Source: UBA10649 sp963749905 (GTDB lineage Bacteria; Actinomycetota; Actinomycetes; S36-B12). From it: a stretch of 64,000 bases of DNA. The position numbers and the translations under genes are program-made. Below are positions 8,718 to 18,158 of this stretch, in pieces. Numbering within the stretch: position 1 is the first letter of the stretch; every line of letters starts with the position of its first letter. Where the stretch lies: positions 310,001-374,000 of the forward strand of contig CAVVOF010000006.1 of NCBI GenBank assembly GCA_963749905.1, in the 5' to 3' direction. The notes below the pieces were generated by a model, which did no database searches, was not told the origin of the DNA, and saw only the letters and a program-made list of their open reading frames with translations.

Positions 8718-9779
8718 CCGACATCACGCCCCACGAGGGTCACGACAAGGGCCACGCGAGCGCCCCGGCGAAGCTGGGCTACTCCCCCGTGGCCGACATC
8801 CCGCACAAGCCGCGCGCCACCGACACCGACCCCAAGGCGGCCCGACGCGCCGAGCGCCAGATCACATCGATGTTCCTGCTGTCGATGCTCTTCGTGGTGC
8901 TGTTCATCGTCGGCTACGTGACGATCGATCCGACCACGACCGTCTACATCCCCGTACTCGGCGATGTCGGCTTCAGCAACGTCATCCTCGGCCTGACCCT
9001 CGGCATGTCCATCTTCCTGATCGGCGCCGGGGCCATCCAGTGGGCCAAGAAGCTGATGCCCGACGTGGAGGTCGTCCAGGAGCGGCACGAGATGGCCTCC
9101 CCCCGGCGCGCGACCGCCGAGTCGGTGGCCAACTACGAGCGGGGCAAGGAGGAGTCCGGCTTCGCCCGGTTCAAGATGATCCGCCGCACCCTGATCGGCG
9201 CCATGGTGCTCTTCCCGATCCCGCTGGTCGTCGTCCTGCGCGACCTGTGGACGGCCACCCCGGCCGAGGAGGGCAAGTCCCCTGCGGACCTGCTGTCCAC
9301 GACCCTGTGGACCGCGGGCTCACGGATCGTCTCGGACGGCACCTACAACCCCGTCCGGCCCGAGGACCTCCCGGTGGGCGGCCTGGTCTCCGCCGTTCCC
9401 GAGGACCTCGAGGAGGTCGAGGAGATCGAGGGCAACTTCAACGCGCGCACCAAGGCGGCGATCATCCTGGTGCGGATGGATCCCGAGCGAGATCCGCGCT
9501 CAGCAGGGCGACGGCTGGGACTACCAGGGCATCCTCGCCTACTCGAAGATCTGCACCCATGTGGGCTGCCCGATCGCCCTGTACGAGCAGCGCACCCACC
9601 ACCTGCTGTGCCCCTGCCACCAGTCGACCTTCGACCTCGCCGACGCCGGCAACGTCGTCTTCGGCCCGGCCGCCCGGGCCATGCCGCAGTTGCCGATCGG
9701 CGTGGATGAGGAGGGCTTCCTCGTCGCCCTCTCCGACTTCCAACAACCTGTCGGACCGAGTTTCTGGGAGCGCGGATGA
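8714..9779 (+). CDS. qcrA: Rieske iron-sulfur subunit of the bc1 complex (frameshift in sequence)
   Basis: The 2Fe-2S subunit. The frame starting at 8714 encodes the cytosolic N-terminus and three transmembrane helices, then breaks near 9484. From there the correct frame carries the Rieske boxes CTHVGC and CPCHQS and ends at the TGA at 9777. The region is 1066 bases, so removing one base gives 354 residues, the usual size. The break lies at GATCCCGAGCGAG, where a single extra G after CCC restores MDPSEIR-type sequence. Probably a sequence error, since the protein is essential for this complex. It overlaps qcrB by ATGA. Confidence 0.9.
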
Positions 9780-11511
9780 CCACGACCAGCCCGGTAGAGA
9801 AGGCTGGCGGCGCAACGGCGACGTACGTCGACCAGCGCATCGGCAGCAACAAGTTCCTGTCCCGCAACCTCGGCAAGGTCTTCCCCGACCACTGGTCGTT
9901 CATGCTGGGCGAGATCGCGCTCTACAGCTTCATCGTGGTGATGCTGACCGGCGTGTTCCTGACCCTGTGGTTCAAGCCTTCCATGGCCGAGGTGATCTAC
10001 GACGGCTCCTACGTCCCGCTCAAGGGCATCCACATGTCCCAGGCCTACGAGTCGACGCTGGAGATCTCCTTCGACGTTCGCGGCGGCCTGCTCATTCGCC
10101 AGATGCACCACTGGTCGGCACTGATCTTCATCGCGGCGATGGCCGTCCACATGTTCCGGGTCTTCTTCACCGGCGCGTTCCGCAAGCCGCGTGAGTTCAA
10201 CTGGCTGATCGGCGTGGTCCTGACCACCCTCGGCCTGCTGGCCGGCTTCTCCGGCTACTCGCTGCCGGACGACCTGCTCTCCGGCACCGGCCTGCAGATC
10301 GCCCGCGGCATCGTCCAGGCAGTACCCATCGTCGGCACCTGGGCGGCCTTCCTGCTCTTCGATGGCGAGTTCCCGGGCACGGAGTTCATCTCGCGCCTGT
10401 ACGGGATCCACATCCTGCTCATCCCGGGCCTGATCCTGGCGCTGGTGACCGTCCACCTCATGCTGGTGTGGACGCAGAAGCACACCCAGTTCCCCGGCCC
10501 CGGCCGCACGAACGACGAACGTGGTCGGCTACCCGCTGCTCCCGGTCTACATGGCCAAGGCGGGCGGCTTCTTCTTCGTCGTCTTCGGCATCATCGCCCT
10601 GGTCAGCGGCCTGGTCACGATCAACCCGATCTGGATCTTCGGGCCGTTCATGCCCGATCAAGTGTCCGCGGGCTCCCAGCCCGACTGGTACATCGGCTTC
10701 CTCGACGGCGCCCTACGCGTCATGCCGAACTGGGAGACGGTGATCTTCGGCTGGACGATCTCGTGGAACATCTTCATCCCCGCACTGGTCGTGCCCGGGC
10801 ATCCTGTTCACCGCGCTCGGCCTCTATCCGTTCATCGAGTCCTGGGTCACCGGCGACAAGCGCGAGCACAACCTGCTCGACCGCCCGCGCAACGCCCCGA
10901 CCCGGACCGCCTTCGGCATGATGGCGATCTCGTTCTATGTCCTGCTCTGGGTGGGCGGAGCCAACGACATCATCGCGGTCGCCTTCGACCTGTCGATCAA
11001 CTCGATCATCTGGTTCCTGCGGATCGCGCTGTTCGTCGTGCCGCCGATCGTCTTCCTCGCCACCCGGCGCGCGTGCCTCGGCCTGCAGCGACGGGACCGC
11101 GAGAAGCTCCTGCACGGGTACGAGTCCGGGCGCATCCTGCGGCTCCCGCACGGTGAGTTCATCGAGGTGCACCAGCCGCTGTCCGAGAAGGACCTCGCGG
11201 TGATCACCTCGAAGGTCGACCACGAGCCGCTGCCGGCGCCGGACAAGGCGGACGCCGACGGAGTGCGCAACAAGGCGTACCGGGTGCAGTCCCTCCGGCA
11301 CAAGCTGAGCGTGTTCTTCTACGGCGCGAACGTGGCGAAGCCCAGCGCCGCGGAGATCGAGGCCGGGCAGCACCACGTGGCCCACGACGCCGAGATCGAG
11401 GCACCCCTGCACGACTACGAGGACGACGACGAGTTCCGGCGGGCGCACGGCGGCGTGCTGCACCACCCGGGCATGGCCGAGACCAACCGAGAGCAGCAGG
11501 CCGAGCACTAG
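9776..11511 (+). CDS. qcrB: Cytochrome b subunit of the bc1 complex (two frameshifts)
   Basis: Haem b-carrying quinol-oxidising subunit. The first frame covers 9776 to about 10518 (GGLLIRQMHHWSAL haem-ligand helix, FSGYSLPDDLLSG). An extra G at GACGAAC near 10519 shifts to the frame of NVVGYPLLPVYMAKAGG and a PDWYIGFLDG Qo-site region. A second extra G at CCCGGGC near 10797 shifts to the C-terminal frame (FTALGLYPFIESW...). 1736 bases minus two gives 577 residues, with a long charged actinobacterial C-terminal tail. Both breaks look like +1 base-calling errors. Confidence 0.92.
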
Positions 11512-11519
11512 GAGCGGGC

Positions 11520-11546
11520 CCGTAGGGCCCCAGAGCGGCCCTACGG
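11520..11546 (+). terminator. Hairpin terminator after qcrB
   Basis: Perfect 10-bp stem (CCGTAGGGCC / GGCCCTACGG) with a 7-base loop, beginning 9 bases after the qcrB stop. There is no U tract, as is common in high-GC actinobacteria. It sits between convergent genes, so it may serve both strands. Confidence 0.7.
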
Positions 11547-12093
11547 TCAGCTCGGGGTCCACGAGGTACCGCAGGGCCGCGAAATCGCCGTTGCGACCCT
11601 CCTCGGCCAGCGTGAGGCCCATCGGGACAGGCAGCACGGGCGTGCCCGCGCCCAGGACCACCGGCGCCACGCTCAGCCAGACCTCGTCGATCAGGCCCGC
11701 GCGGGCGAAGGCTCCCGCGGTGGCCCCTCCCCCGGCCAGCCACAGGTCGGCCTCGCCAGCCGCCGCGCGCATCTGCTCGAGCACGGCATCAGGGGCCGCG
11801 TCGGTGAACGTGAGGTCGGCGCCGACCGGCACCCGCTCGACAGCGCGATGGGTCAGGACCCAGCCGGGCTGCCGGTGCGGCCAGGGGAGGTCAGGGTCGG
11901 CCAGGGGGCCGCTCATCAGCCAGTCGAAGGTGGTCCGGCCCATGACGATGGCACCGATGCCGGCGTCGAAGGTCGTCCAGCCCAGCAGCCCCTCGGGATC
12001 GCTGTCCCGGCCTTCCAGCCAGTCGAGCGAGCCGGCCGCGTCTGCGGCGTACCCGTCGACGCTGGCCGCGCTGTAGTAGATCAACCGGCCCAT
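11547..12093 (-). CDS. Dihydrofolate reductase-like protein (RibD C-terminal domain), 3' frameshift
   Basis: NADPH-binding reductase-fold protein: MGRLIYYSAASVDGYAAD start, IVMGRTTFDW, DLWLAGGGATAGAFARAGLIDEVWLSVAPVVLG. As written, the frame has no stop at the expected place and continues antisense through most of the 3' half of qcrB (to 10774). Removing one G at CCCGAGC near 11556 gives a TGA at 11547 and a 181-residue protein of normal size, just short of the qcrB terminator hairpin. The folate or flavin substrate is unknown; many such proteins are uncharacterised. Eight bases downstream of the VOC gene, same strand. Confidence 0.75.
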
Positions 12094-12101
12094 GGCGGCC
12101 C

Positions 12102-12461
12102 TCAGCCTGGCTCACGGCGCGACGAGAGCACGCAGAACTCGTTGCCCTCGGGATCCGCCAGCACCACCCAGCTCACCGCTTCCTGCCCGATGTCGACCCG
12201 CCGGGCGCCCATGGCCACCAGCCGGGCAACCTCGGACTCCTGGTCATCCGGTCGGAAGTCCAGGTGCAGGCGGTTCTTCACCACCCGCGGATCCGTGACG
12301 GAGACGAACAGCAGCCCGGGCAGCTGGTCCGCCGACTCCCGGATCTCCACCTCGTCCTGCCCCTCGTCGACGGTCACCCAGCCGAGGGCCGCCGCCCACC
12401 ACGCCCCCAGGGCCCGCGGATCCTGCGCGTCGACGACGACCTGCTCCCACACGAGTGCCAT
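12102..12461 (-). CDS. VOC/glyoxalase-like domain protein
   Basis: A 119-residue protein with the vicinal-oxygen-chelate layout: MALVWEQVVVDAQDP... first beta-alpha-beta module, LHLDFRPDD in the middle, and WVVLADPEGNEFCVL at the end. The internal ATG at 12461 was used although the frame is open to 13085, because the upstream part overlaps the opposite-strand HD gene. The family includes dioxygenases and antibiotic-binding proteins; this single-domain form is usually uncharacterised. It is co-directional with the reductase-like gene, so a two-gene operon is likely. Confidence 0.82.
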   Translation of the reverse strand: MALVWEQVVVDAQDPRALGAWWAAALGWVTVDEGQDEVEIRESADQLPGLLFVSVTDPRVVKNRLHLDFRPDDQESEVARLVAMGARRVDIGQEAVSWVVLADPEGNEFCVLSSRREPG

Positions 12462-12506
12462 GACGCGACCCTGCCACGCGGAGCCGGCCGAGGCTAGGGT
12501 GCCGTG

Positions 12507-13094
12507 ATGACCCACGGGCCCGACGACATCGGTCACATGCACTTCCACGCCCTCGAGGACATGACGGTCCCGGACTTCGAGGTCCTGGCACGCGTCCACG
12601 AGTCCAACCTGGCGAACCTGCCGACCCTGCTGCTCTCGATGCTGGACAGCCTGGGCGGGGACGACGCCTATCCGGTCGACCGCCGCACCCACAGCCTCCA
12701 GGCGGCCACCCGGGCGCTGCGGGACGGCCGCGACGAGGAGTACGTCGTGGTGACCCTGCTCCACGACATCGCCGAGACCCTGGGGCCGCTGAACCATGGC
12801 GAGGTGATCGCCGCCGTCCTCAAGCCGTTCATCGGCGAGGCGAACCACTGGATGCTCGAGCACCACCCGCTGTTCCAGACCTACTTCTACGGCGGCCAGG
12901 TCGGCATCGACCCGAACGCGCGGGACGCGTACCGCGACAGCCCGTACTTCGACCGGACAGCCGAGTTCTGCGCGCGGTACGACGAGGTCTCCTTCGACCC
13001 CGACTACCCGAGCGAGCCGGTCGAGACCTTCATCCCGATGGTCGAACGTGTCCTGTCGACGACGTGGACGCCGCCCACCACGCACACGTCCTGA
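12507..13094 (+). CDS. HD-domain protein resembling PhnZ/MIOX-type diiron oxygenases
   Basis: A 195-residue single HD-domain protein. Candidate metal ligands are H62, the HD pair H86-D87 (LLHDIAE), H97 (NHGEV), H119/H120 (MLEHH) and D159 (RYDEVSFD). This ligand order and spacing match the small HD oxygenase subgroup (PhnZ, TmpB, myo-inositol oxygenase) better than plain HD phosphohydrolases, where the NHGE and EHH segments are less typical. ATG 12507 is preferred to the GTG one codon upstream. The substrate cannot be read from the sequence; no phosphonate genes are nearby. Divergent from the VOC gene. Confidence 0.72.
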   Translation: MTHGPDDIGHMHFHALEDMTVPDFEVLARVHESNLANLPTLLLSMLDSLGGDDAYPVDRRTHSLQAATRALRDGRDEEYVVVTLLHDIAETLGPLNHGEVIAAVLKPFIGEANHWMLEHHPLFQTYFYGGQVGIDPNARDAYRDSPYFDRTAEFCARYDEVSFDPDYPSEPVETFIPMVERVLSTTWTPPTTHTS

Positions 13095-13118
13095 CGGCCA
13101 GCGGCGCAGGGGCTCACG

Positions 13119-13709
13119 TCAGCAGCGGCACGCGGGGCCCTGCGGCAGGGCGCCCCGCGCGGCCACGAGCACCTCGGCCTCGTCGCCCTGCGGGATCAGG
13201 GACGGCGTTCCGCAGACCGTGACCCGGGCCCGCTCCCAGGGCCGGTCGTCGGCCAGGAAGCGCTCCTCCGCACTCCCCCACTCCGCCCAGAAGGAGACCA
13301 CCTCGGCGGTGCCGCCGTCCCGCTCGATCCCGCGTCGGTTCGCCTCGGCGTGGTCCGACTGCACCCACACGGTCGCGTCCAGGAGTGTGCTCAAGCTGCG
13401 ACGTGCGGACCCGACCCCCTCGACCAGCACGACGGGCGTCCCGGCCGCCACGGTGATCGCACCGCTGCGACCCCGCACCTCCCAGGCCGGCGGCCGGAAG
13501 TCCACCGCCTCGCCGCGGCGCAGGGGAAGCAGCACCCGCGCGGCCAGCAGGTGGTCCCAGCCGAAGAACGACTCGTACCAGGCGACGTCGTCCGTGTGGA
13601 TGACGATCGATCCGGGGATGGCCACGGCCAGCGCAGATGCCGCCGTCGTCTTGCCGCTTCCGGAACGGCCGTCCACGGCCACCACCCACGGCCGGTCCCG
13701 GGCCGCCAC
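13119..13709 (-). CDS. Uridine kinase-like P-loop protein
   Basis: A 196-residue P-loop NTPase with Walker A GRSGSGKT at residues 14-21, HTDDVAWYE in the substrate or lid region, and VVLVEGVGS as the Walker B-like strand. The fold suggests a nucleoside or small-molecule kinase of the uridine kinase/CoaE-like superfamily; the substrate is unknown. The GTG at 13709 follows several in-frame alternatives, so the exact start is uncertain. It lies downstream of ctaF on the same strand, separated from it by a hairpin. Confidence 0.7.
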   Translation of the reverse strand: MAARDRPWVVAVDGRSGSGKTTAASALAVAIPGSIVIHTDDVAWYESFFGWDHLLAARVLLPLRRGEAVDFRPPAWEVRGRSGAITVAAGTPVVLVEGVGSARRSLSTLLDATVWVQSDHAEANRRGIERDGGTAEVVSFWAEWGSAEERFLADDRPWERARVTVCGTPSLIPQGDEAEVLVAARGALPQGPACRC

Positions 13710-13789
13710 CGCACCTGCGAGCAGGTCAGCGGCAACCGTGCGCCAGGTCGTCGCCTGCCAGCCGGCGACGACGGGCTCCCCCGGAAACG

Positions 13790-13824
13790 GACGGATCCCC
13801 GACCCGGGGGGCCGAGGATCCGTC
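13790..13824 (-). terminator. Hairpin after ctaF
   Basis: Perfect 9-bp stem GACGGATCC / GGATCCGTC around a 17-base loop that can itself pair (CCC/GGG). It lies 15 bases after the ctaF stop in its direction of transcription and probably ends the ctaC-ctaD-ctaF transcript. No U tract. Confidence 0.6.
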
Positions 13825-13838
13825 GTAGGTCATGGCGA

Positions 13839-14235
13839 TCAGTGGGCGAAGTCGCCCCGGTAGTACTCGAACAGCCAGCCGACGAGGGCGAGCACGAGGA
13901 AGAACACCCCGGCCACGATGACCCACACGGCGAAGATCAGGCCGAGCACGACCACGAAGGCGGCCGCAGCCGATGGCCAGCGGCCACCAGGAGTGCGGGC
14001 TGAAGAACCCGTACTCGGGATCGGCCTCGTCGATGTTCCCGTCCAGCCGGTCTTCGGGCCGGGGGTACACCCGCTTGGCGGTGTACAGCACGTAGAAGCC
14101 GACGATGAAGGCCAGCCCGGCCGACATCGCCAGCGCGGTGGTACCGATCGGGTCCCGCGAGAAGTACCAGTAGATGATCGAGATCGGCAGGAAGAAGATC
14201 GCTCCCAGCCCGAAGATCCAGCCTTCGATCTTCAC
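13839..14235 (-). CDS. ctaF: Cytochrome c oxidase subunit IV, CtaF (frameshift in sequence)
   Basis: Small actinobacterial oxidase subunit with four membrane helices. The N-terminal frame reads MKIEGWIFGLGAIFFLP, then helix 2 and the conserved EYGFFSPHSWWPLAIG. It breaks near 13971, and the continuing frame gives AAAAFVVVLGLIFAVW, a final helix and the end GDFAH. 397 bases less one gives 131 residues, the normal length. It overlaps ctaD by four bases (ATGA). The single-base insertion is probably a sequence error, as the C-terminal half is intact in the other frame. Confidence 0.88.
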
Positions 14236-15960
14236 TTCTGCTCCCCTTCGACGGCTCCGCTCGCGCTACCGCTGACCGGCGTATGCGCACCCGCAGCGGC
14301 CAGCTCCGGATGGTGCAGGTCGAAGGCCGGGCGCTCCGAGCGGATCTTCGGCAGCGAGACGAAGTTGTGCCGCGGCGGCGGGCAGGAGGTGGCCCACTCG
14401 AGCGAGCCGCCCCAGCCCCACGGGTCGTCGACGCCCACCATCGGTGCCGTGCGCCAGGTCTTGATCACGTTCCAGATGAAGAACAGTGTCGAGATGCCGA
14501 GCATGGCCGCGCCGAGCGTGGAGATCTGGTTGAACAGCTCGAAGTCGTCGGCCGGCAGGTAGTCGCCGTACCGGCGGGGCATGCCCTGCACGCCCAGCCA
14601 GTGCTGGATCAGGAAGGTGACCTGGAAGCCGACGAACAGCAGCCAGAAGTGGATCTTGCCGAGCCGCTCGTCGAGCATGCGCCCGGTCATCTTCGGCCAC
14701 CAGAAGTACAGGCCCGCGAAGAACAGGAACACGACCGTGCCGAACACCGTGTAGTGGAAGTGGGCCACCACGAAGTAGCTGTCCGACACGTGGAAGTCCA
14801 GCGGCGGCGCCGACAGGATGATGCCCGGTCAGGCCGCCGAACAGGAACGTGATCAGGAAGCCCATGGTCCACAGCATCGGCGTCTGGAAGGAGACGGAGC
14901 CCTTCCACATGGTGCCGATCCAGTTGAAGAACTTCACGCCCGTCGGCACCGCGATCAGCATCGTCATGATCGCGAAGTACGGCAGGTAGATCGAGCCGGT
15001 CACGTACAGGTGGTGGGCCCACACCGCCATCGACAGGGCGCCGATGGCGAGGGTGGCGAACACCAGACCCTTGTAGCCGAAGATCGGCTTGCGGGAGAAC
15101 ACCGGGATGATCTCCGAGGCGATGCCGAAGAACGGCAGGGCCAGGATGTACACCTCGGGATGGCCGAAGAACCAGAACAGGTGCTGCCAGAGGATGGCTC
15201 CGCCGTTCTCCGGAGCGAACACCAGCGCGCCGTACTGGCGGTCGATGAAGGCCATCGCGAGGGCGGCGGCGAGCACCGGGAAGCACAGGATCACCAGGAT
15301 GCTCGTGACGAAGATCGTCCACGTGAAGATCGGCATCCGGAACATGGTCATGCCGGGCGCGCGCATGGTGAAGATCGTGGTGATGAAGTTGACCGCACCG
15401 AGGATGGTGCCCAGGCCGCCCATGGCGAGGCCGAGGTACCAGAGATCGGCGCCGACCTCGGGCGAGTAGACCGCGTTGCTGAGCGGCGCGTACGCGAACC
15501 AGCCGAAGGCGGCGGCGCCACCCGGCGTCAGGAAGCCCAGGGCCGCCGTCAGGCCGCCGAAGAAGAACAGCCAGTACCCCAGCATGTTCAGCCGGGGGAA
15601 GGCGACGTCGGGGGCGCCGATCTGCAGGGGCATGATCACGTTGCCGAAGCCGACGAACAGCGGCGTCGCGAACAGGAACAGCATGATCGTGCCGTGCATC
15701 GTGAACAGCTGGTTGTACTGCTCCAGCGAGACGAACTGCAGGCCCGGGACGGTCAGCTCAGCCCGGATCGCGAGGGCCATGAGCCCGGCCACGAAGAACC
15801 AGAACGTGGCGGTGACCAGGTACATGTAGCCGATGACCTTGTGGTCGGTCGAGGTGACCCACTTGATGAGCGAGGAGCCCCATCGACGCTTCTTGGCCTC
15901 GTGCCGCGACTCGTCCGCCGCGCCGGAGGCGGCGACCGGCGGTTCACTCAGGATGGTCAT
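14232..15960 (-). CDS. ctaD: Cytochrome c oxidase subunit I (frameshift in sequence)
   Basis: Catalytic subunit with haem a, haem a3 and CuB. The main frame carries TSTDHKVIGYMYL, MLFLFATPLFVGFGN, the CuB/haem helix WQHLFWFFGHPEVYILALPFFG (the His-Glu-x-x-Tyr cross-link region) and WAHHLYVTG. Near 14826 an extra G in ACCGGGC shifts the frame; the remainder (LDFHVSDSYFVVAHFHYT with the haem a3 and a His ligands) is intact to 14232. 1729 bases less one gives 575 residues. Translationally coupled to ctaC upstream and ctaF downstream. Confidence 0.94.
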
Positions 15961-16823
15961 GTCGTCCTCTCATCCGGCATCTGGCCGTCGTCGTTGCTGA
16001 TGCCGGTGTCGAACAGCCCGGACTGACCTCGTGCCTTGAGGTCGGCGACGTACTGGTCGAACTCGGCCTTCTCGACGACCCGCACATTGAACAACATGCG
16101 GGCGTGGTCAACGCCGCAGAGCTCGGCGCACTTGCCAGCGTAGGTGCCCACCTTGTCGGGGGTGAGCTCGAAGACATTGGTCTTGCCGGGGATGACGTCC
16201 ATCTTGAACAGGAAGGCCGGCACCCAGAAGGAGTGGATGACGTCCGGCGAGACGAGCTCGAACCGGACCTTCTCGCCCACCGGGAGCACCAGCTCGGCCG
16301 GCAGGTCGGGCGAGCCGACCGCGTAGGCGTCCTGGTCCATGTAGTTGAAGGCCCAGTTCCAGCGGAAGCCGACCACTTCGACGGTCATGTCCTGGTTGTT
16401 CTCGACCGCCAGGATCTCGGACTGGTCCCGGACGGTGAACCAGAACAGGCCGAGGACCATGATCAGCGGGAGGACGGTGTAGAGGATCTCGATCGGGATG
16501 TTGTACTTCGTCTGCTCGGGCACGTCGTCCTTGTGCCGGCGACGGTAGGCGACGGCCGCCCAGAGCATCAGTCCCCAGGTGACGATGCCCACCGCCCAGG
16601 CCGCGATCCAGGACCCGTTCCAGAGGTTCTGGATGATCAGGCCCTCCTTGGTGGCCGGATCGGGCAGGTCCAGGAAGAGGATCTCGTTCGCCGTGCAGCC
16701 CGAGGCCGTCAAGGTGATGGCTAGGGCTCCTAGCCCCAAAGCGGCGGCACGCCAGCGTCGCCGCGACGTGCCCTGCTGGTGGTGAGGTGTTCCCACGGGG
16801 AGCACCTGGCTCGACTGCCGCAC
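15957..16823 (-). CDS. ctaC: Cytochrome c oxidase subunit II (lipoprotein)
   Basis: A 288-residue CuA subunit. A long basic N-terminus precedes a lipobox-like TASGC, so it is probably acylated after cleavage. Two membrane helices follow (WIAAWAVGIVTWGLMLW and IPIEILYTVLPLIMVLGLFW). The extracytoplasmic cupredoxin domain has the CuA ligands HSFWVP...CAELCGVDHARM. It overlaps the ctaD start by four bases, giving a ctaC-ctaD-ctaF operon on the opposite strand to ctaE-qcrCAB. The 140 bases upstream, shared with the divergent desulfurase-like gene, must hold both promoters; I could not assign boxes. Confidence 0.95.
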   Translation of the reverse strand: MRQSSQVLPVGTPHHQQGTSRRRWRAAALGLGALAITLTASGCTANEILFLDLPDPATKEGLIIQNLWNGSWIAAWAVGIVTWGLMLWAAVAYRRRHKDDVPEQTKYNIPIEILYTVLPLIMVLGLFWFTVRDQSEILAVENNQDMTVEVVGFRWNWAFNYMDQDAYAVGSPDLPAELVLPVGEKVRFELVSPDVIHSFWVPAFLFKMDVIPGKTNVFELTPDKVGTYAGKCAELCGVDHARMLFNVRVVEKAEFDQYVADLKARGQSGLFDTGISNDDGQMPDERTT

Positions 16824-16963
16824 GGATCGCCTTCCTCTGTGGTGGACGCGGGCAGACTAGCGCACCCCGCCGCCCCTATGTGGGTACCCCCGCGCGCACG
16901 ACAGGATCGTTGTAATGGGCTCGGCCCCTCGTGCGCAGGCCCATATCGAGTTAGCGTGGATTT

Positions 16964-18136
16964 GTGCCGTTTCCTGACGATTCCGCCGATTCCCCCGATC
17001 TCGCCGGATCGAGGCTGCCGTCAACCGCCCCACGGCCCCCAGAGGGCTATCTGGACGCCGTGGGCGGTCAGCCGATGCTCCCCGTCGCCGCTGCCGCCTG
17101 GCAGGCCGCCGCCGCCCAGGGGTGGAGCGATCCGGCGCGGCTGCACCACCAGGGTCGGGTAGCGGGACAGCTGCTGGACGCGGCTCGGACCTCCTTCGCC
17201 CAGCTCCTGGGTATCCGGGCTGACGAGGTGTTCCTGACGTCGTCCGGCCCCACCGCCGTCGCGCACGCGGTCGAGGGCCTGTGCCGGATCCCGGGCGCCG
17301 AGAGTCGCGTCGTGGCCTCGGCCATGGAGACGATGGCCGTGCTCGCCCCCGCGGACCAGTGGGCCGGCGAGGTCGACCTCGTGCCGGTGGACGAACAGGG
17401 GCGCATGGACCAGGACGCCTTCGCCAAGGCACTGGCCCGGCCCGCGGCGCTCGCCTGTGTCCAGGCCGCCAGTCCCGAGGTCGGGACCCGCCAGGACCTG
17501 CCCCGGGTTGCTGCAGCCGCCCGTGCGGCCGGCGTCCCGCTGCTCGTGCACGCAGTGCAGGTGATCGGACGTGGTCCCGTGCCGACCGAATGGGACCTGC
17601 TGGCCGCTTCTGCCCGTGACTGGGGCGGTCCGGCCGGCGTCGGGCTGCTGGCGGTGCGCAGCGGGCTGGCCTGGCGTCCCGAGCAGAGTCCCGACCGGGG
17701 CTGGCTGGGCGGGTTCCCTGACGTCCCGGGGGCGGTGGCCGCCGCGCGGGCGTGGGAGTACGTGCAGGCGGTGGCCGATGACGAGGCCGAGCGCGCCTTC
17801 GCCCTGACGCAGCGCCTTCGCGCCGAGCTGCCCCAGGTCGCCGACGGCATCGACGTCGTGGGGCACCCGACCGATCGACTGCCCCACATCGTCACCTTCA
17901 CCTGCACCGACGTCGTCGGGGAACAGCTCGTCCATGAGCTGTCGCGGCACGCCGTCAGCGTGGCCAGCGGGTCCGCCTGCACGGCGGACGCCCGCATGCC
18001 CAGCCAGGCACTCGTGGCCATGGGGGTCGCCTCGGCTGCGTCGATCCGGGTGTCCCTGCCACTCGGCTGCTCGACGAGCAGCGTGGATCGGCTCCTGGAG
18101 GTCCTGCCCCAGGCGCTCGCGGCCGGTCGCGCCTGA
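16964..18136 (+). CDS. Cysteine desulfurase-like class V aminotransferase lacking the PLP lysine
   Basis: A 390-residue NifS/IscS-fold protein: FLTSSGPTAVAHAVEG (PLP phosphate loop), a persulfide-type active-site Cys in SVASGSACTAD, and a conserved VSLPLGCST end. The segment that normally holds the Schiff-base Lys (SAHKWGGP-like) reads SARDWGGPAGVG here (about residues 221-232), so Lys is Asp. It therefore probably cannot act as a normal PLP desulfurase. It may be a sulfur-relay or structural paralogue. No iscU/sufE neighbour is present; erpA-like hesB is 1.8 kb away. No frame disruption is seen. Confidence 0.8.
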   Translation: MPFPDDSADSPDLAGSRLPSTAPRPPEGYLDAVGGQPMLPVAAAAWQAAAAQGWSDPARLHHQGRVAGQLLDAARTSFAQLLGIRADEVFLTSSGPTAVAHAVEGLCRIPGAESRVVASAMETMAVLAPADQWAGEVDLVPVDEQGRMDQDAFAKALARPAALACVQAASPEVGTRQDLPRVAAAARAAGVPLLVHAVQVIGRGPVPTEWDLLAASARDWGGPAGVGLLAVRSGLAWRPEQSPDRGWLGGFPDVPGAVAAARAWEYVQAVADDEAERAFALTQRLRAELPQVADGIDVVGHPTDRLPHIVTFTCTDVVGEQLVHELSRHAVSVASGSACTADARMPSQALVAMGVASAASIRVSLPLGCSTSSVDRLLEVLPQALAAGRA

Positions 18137-18158
18137 GCGGCGTCCCCCGGGCCTGGCT

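Noticed and set aside
8714..11511. Programmed ribosomal frameshifting in qcrA/qcrB
   Set aside because: Breaks occur in many unrelated genes at short G/C runs without slippery heptamers or downstream pseudoknots; sequence error is simpler.
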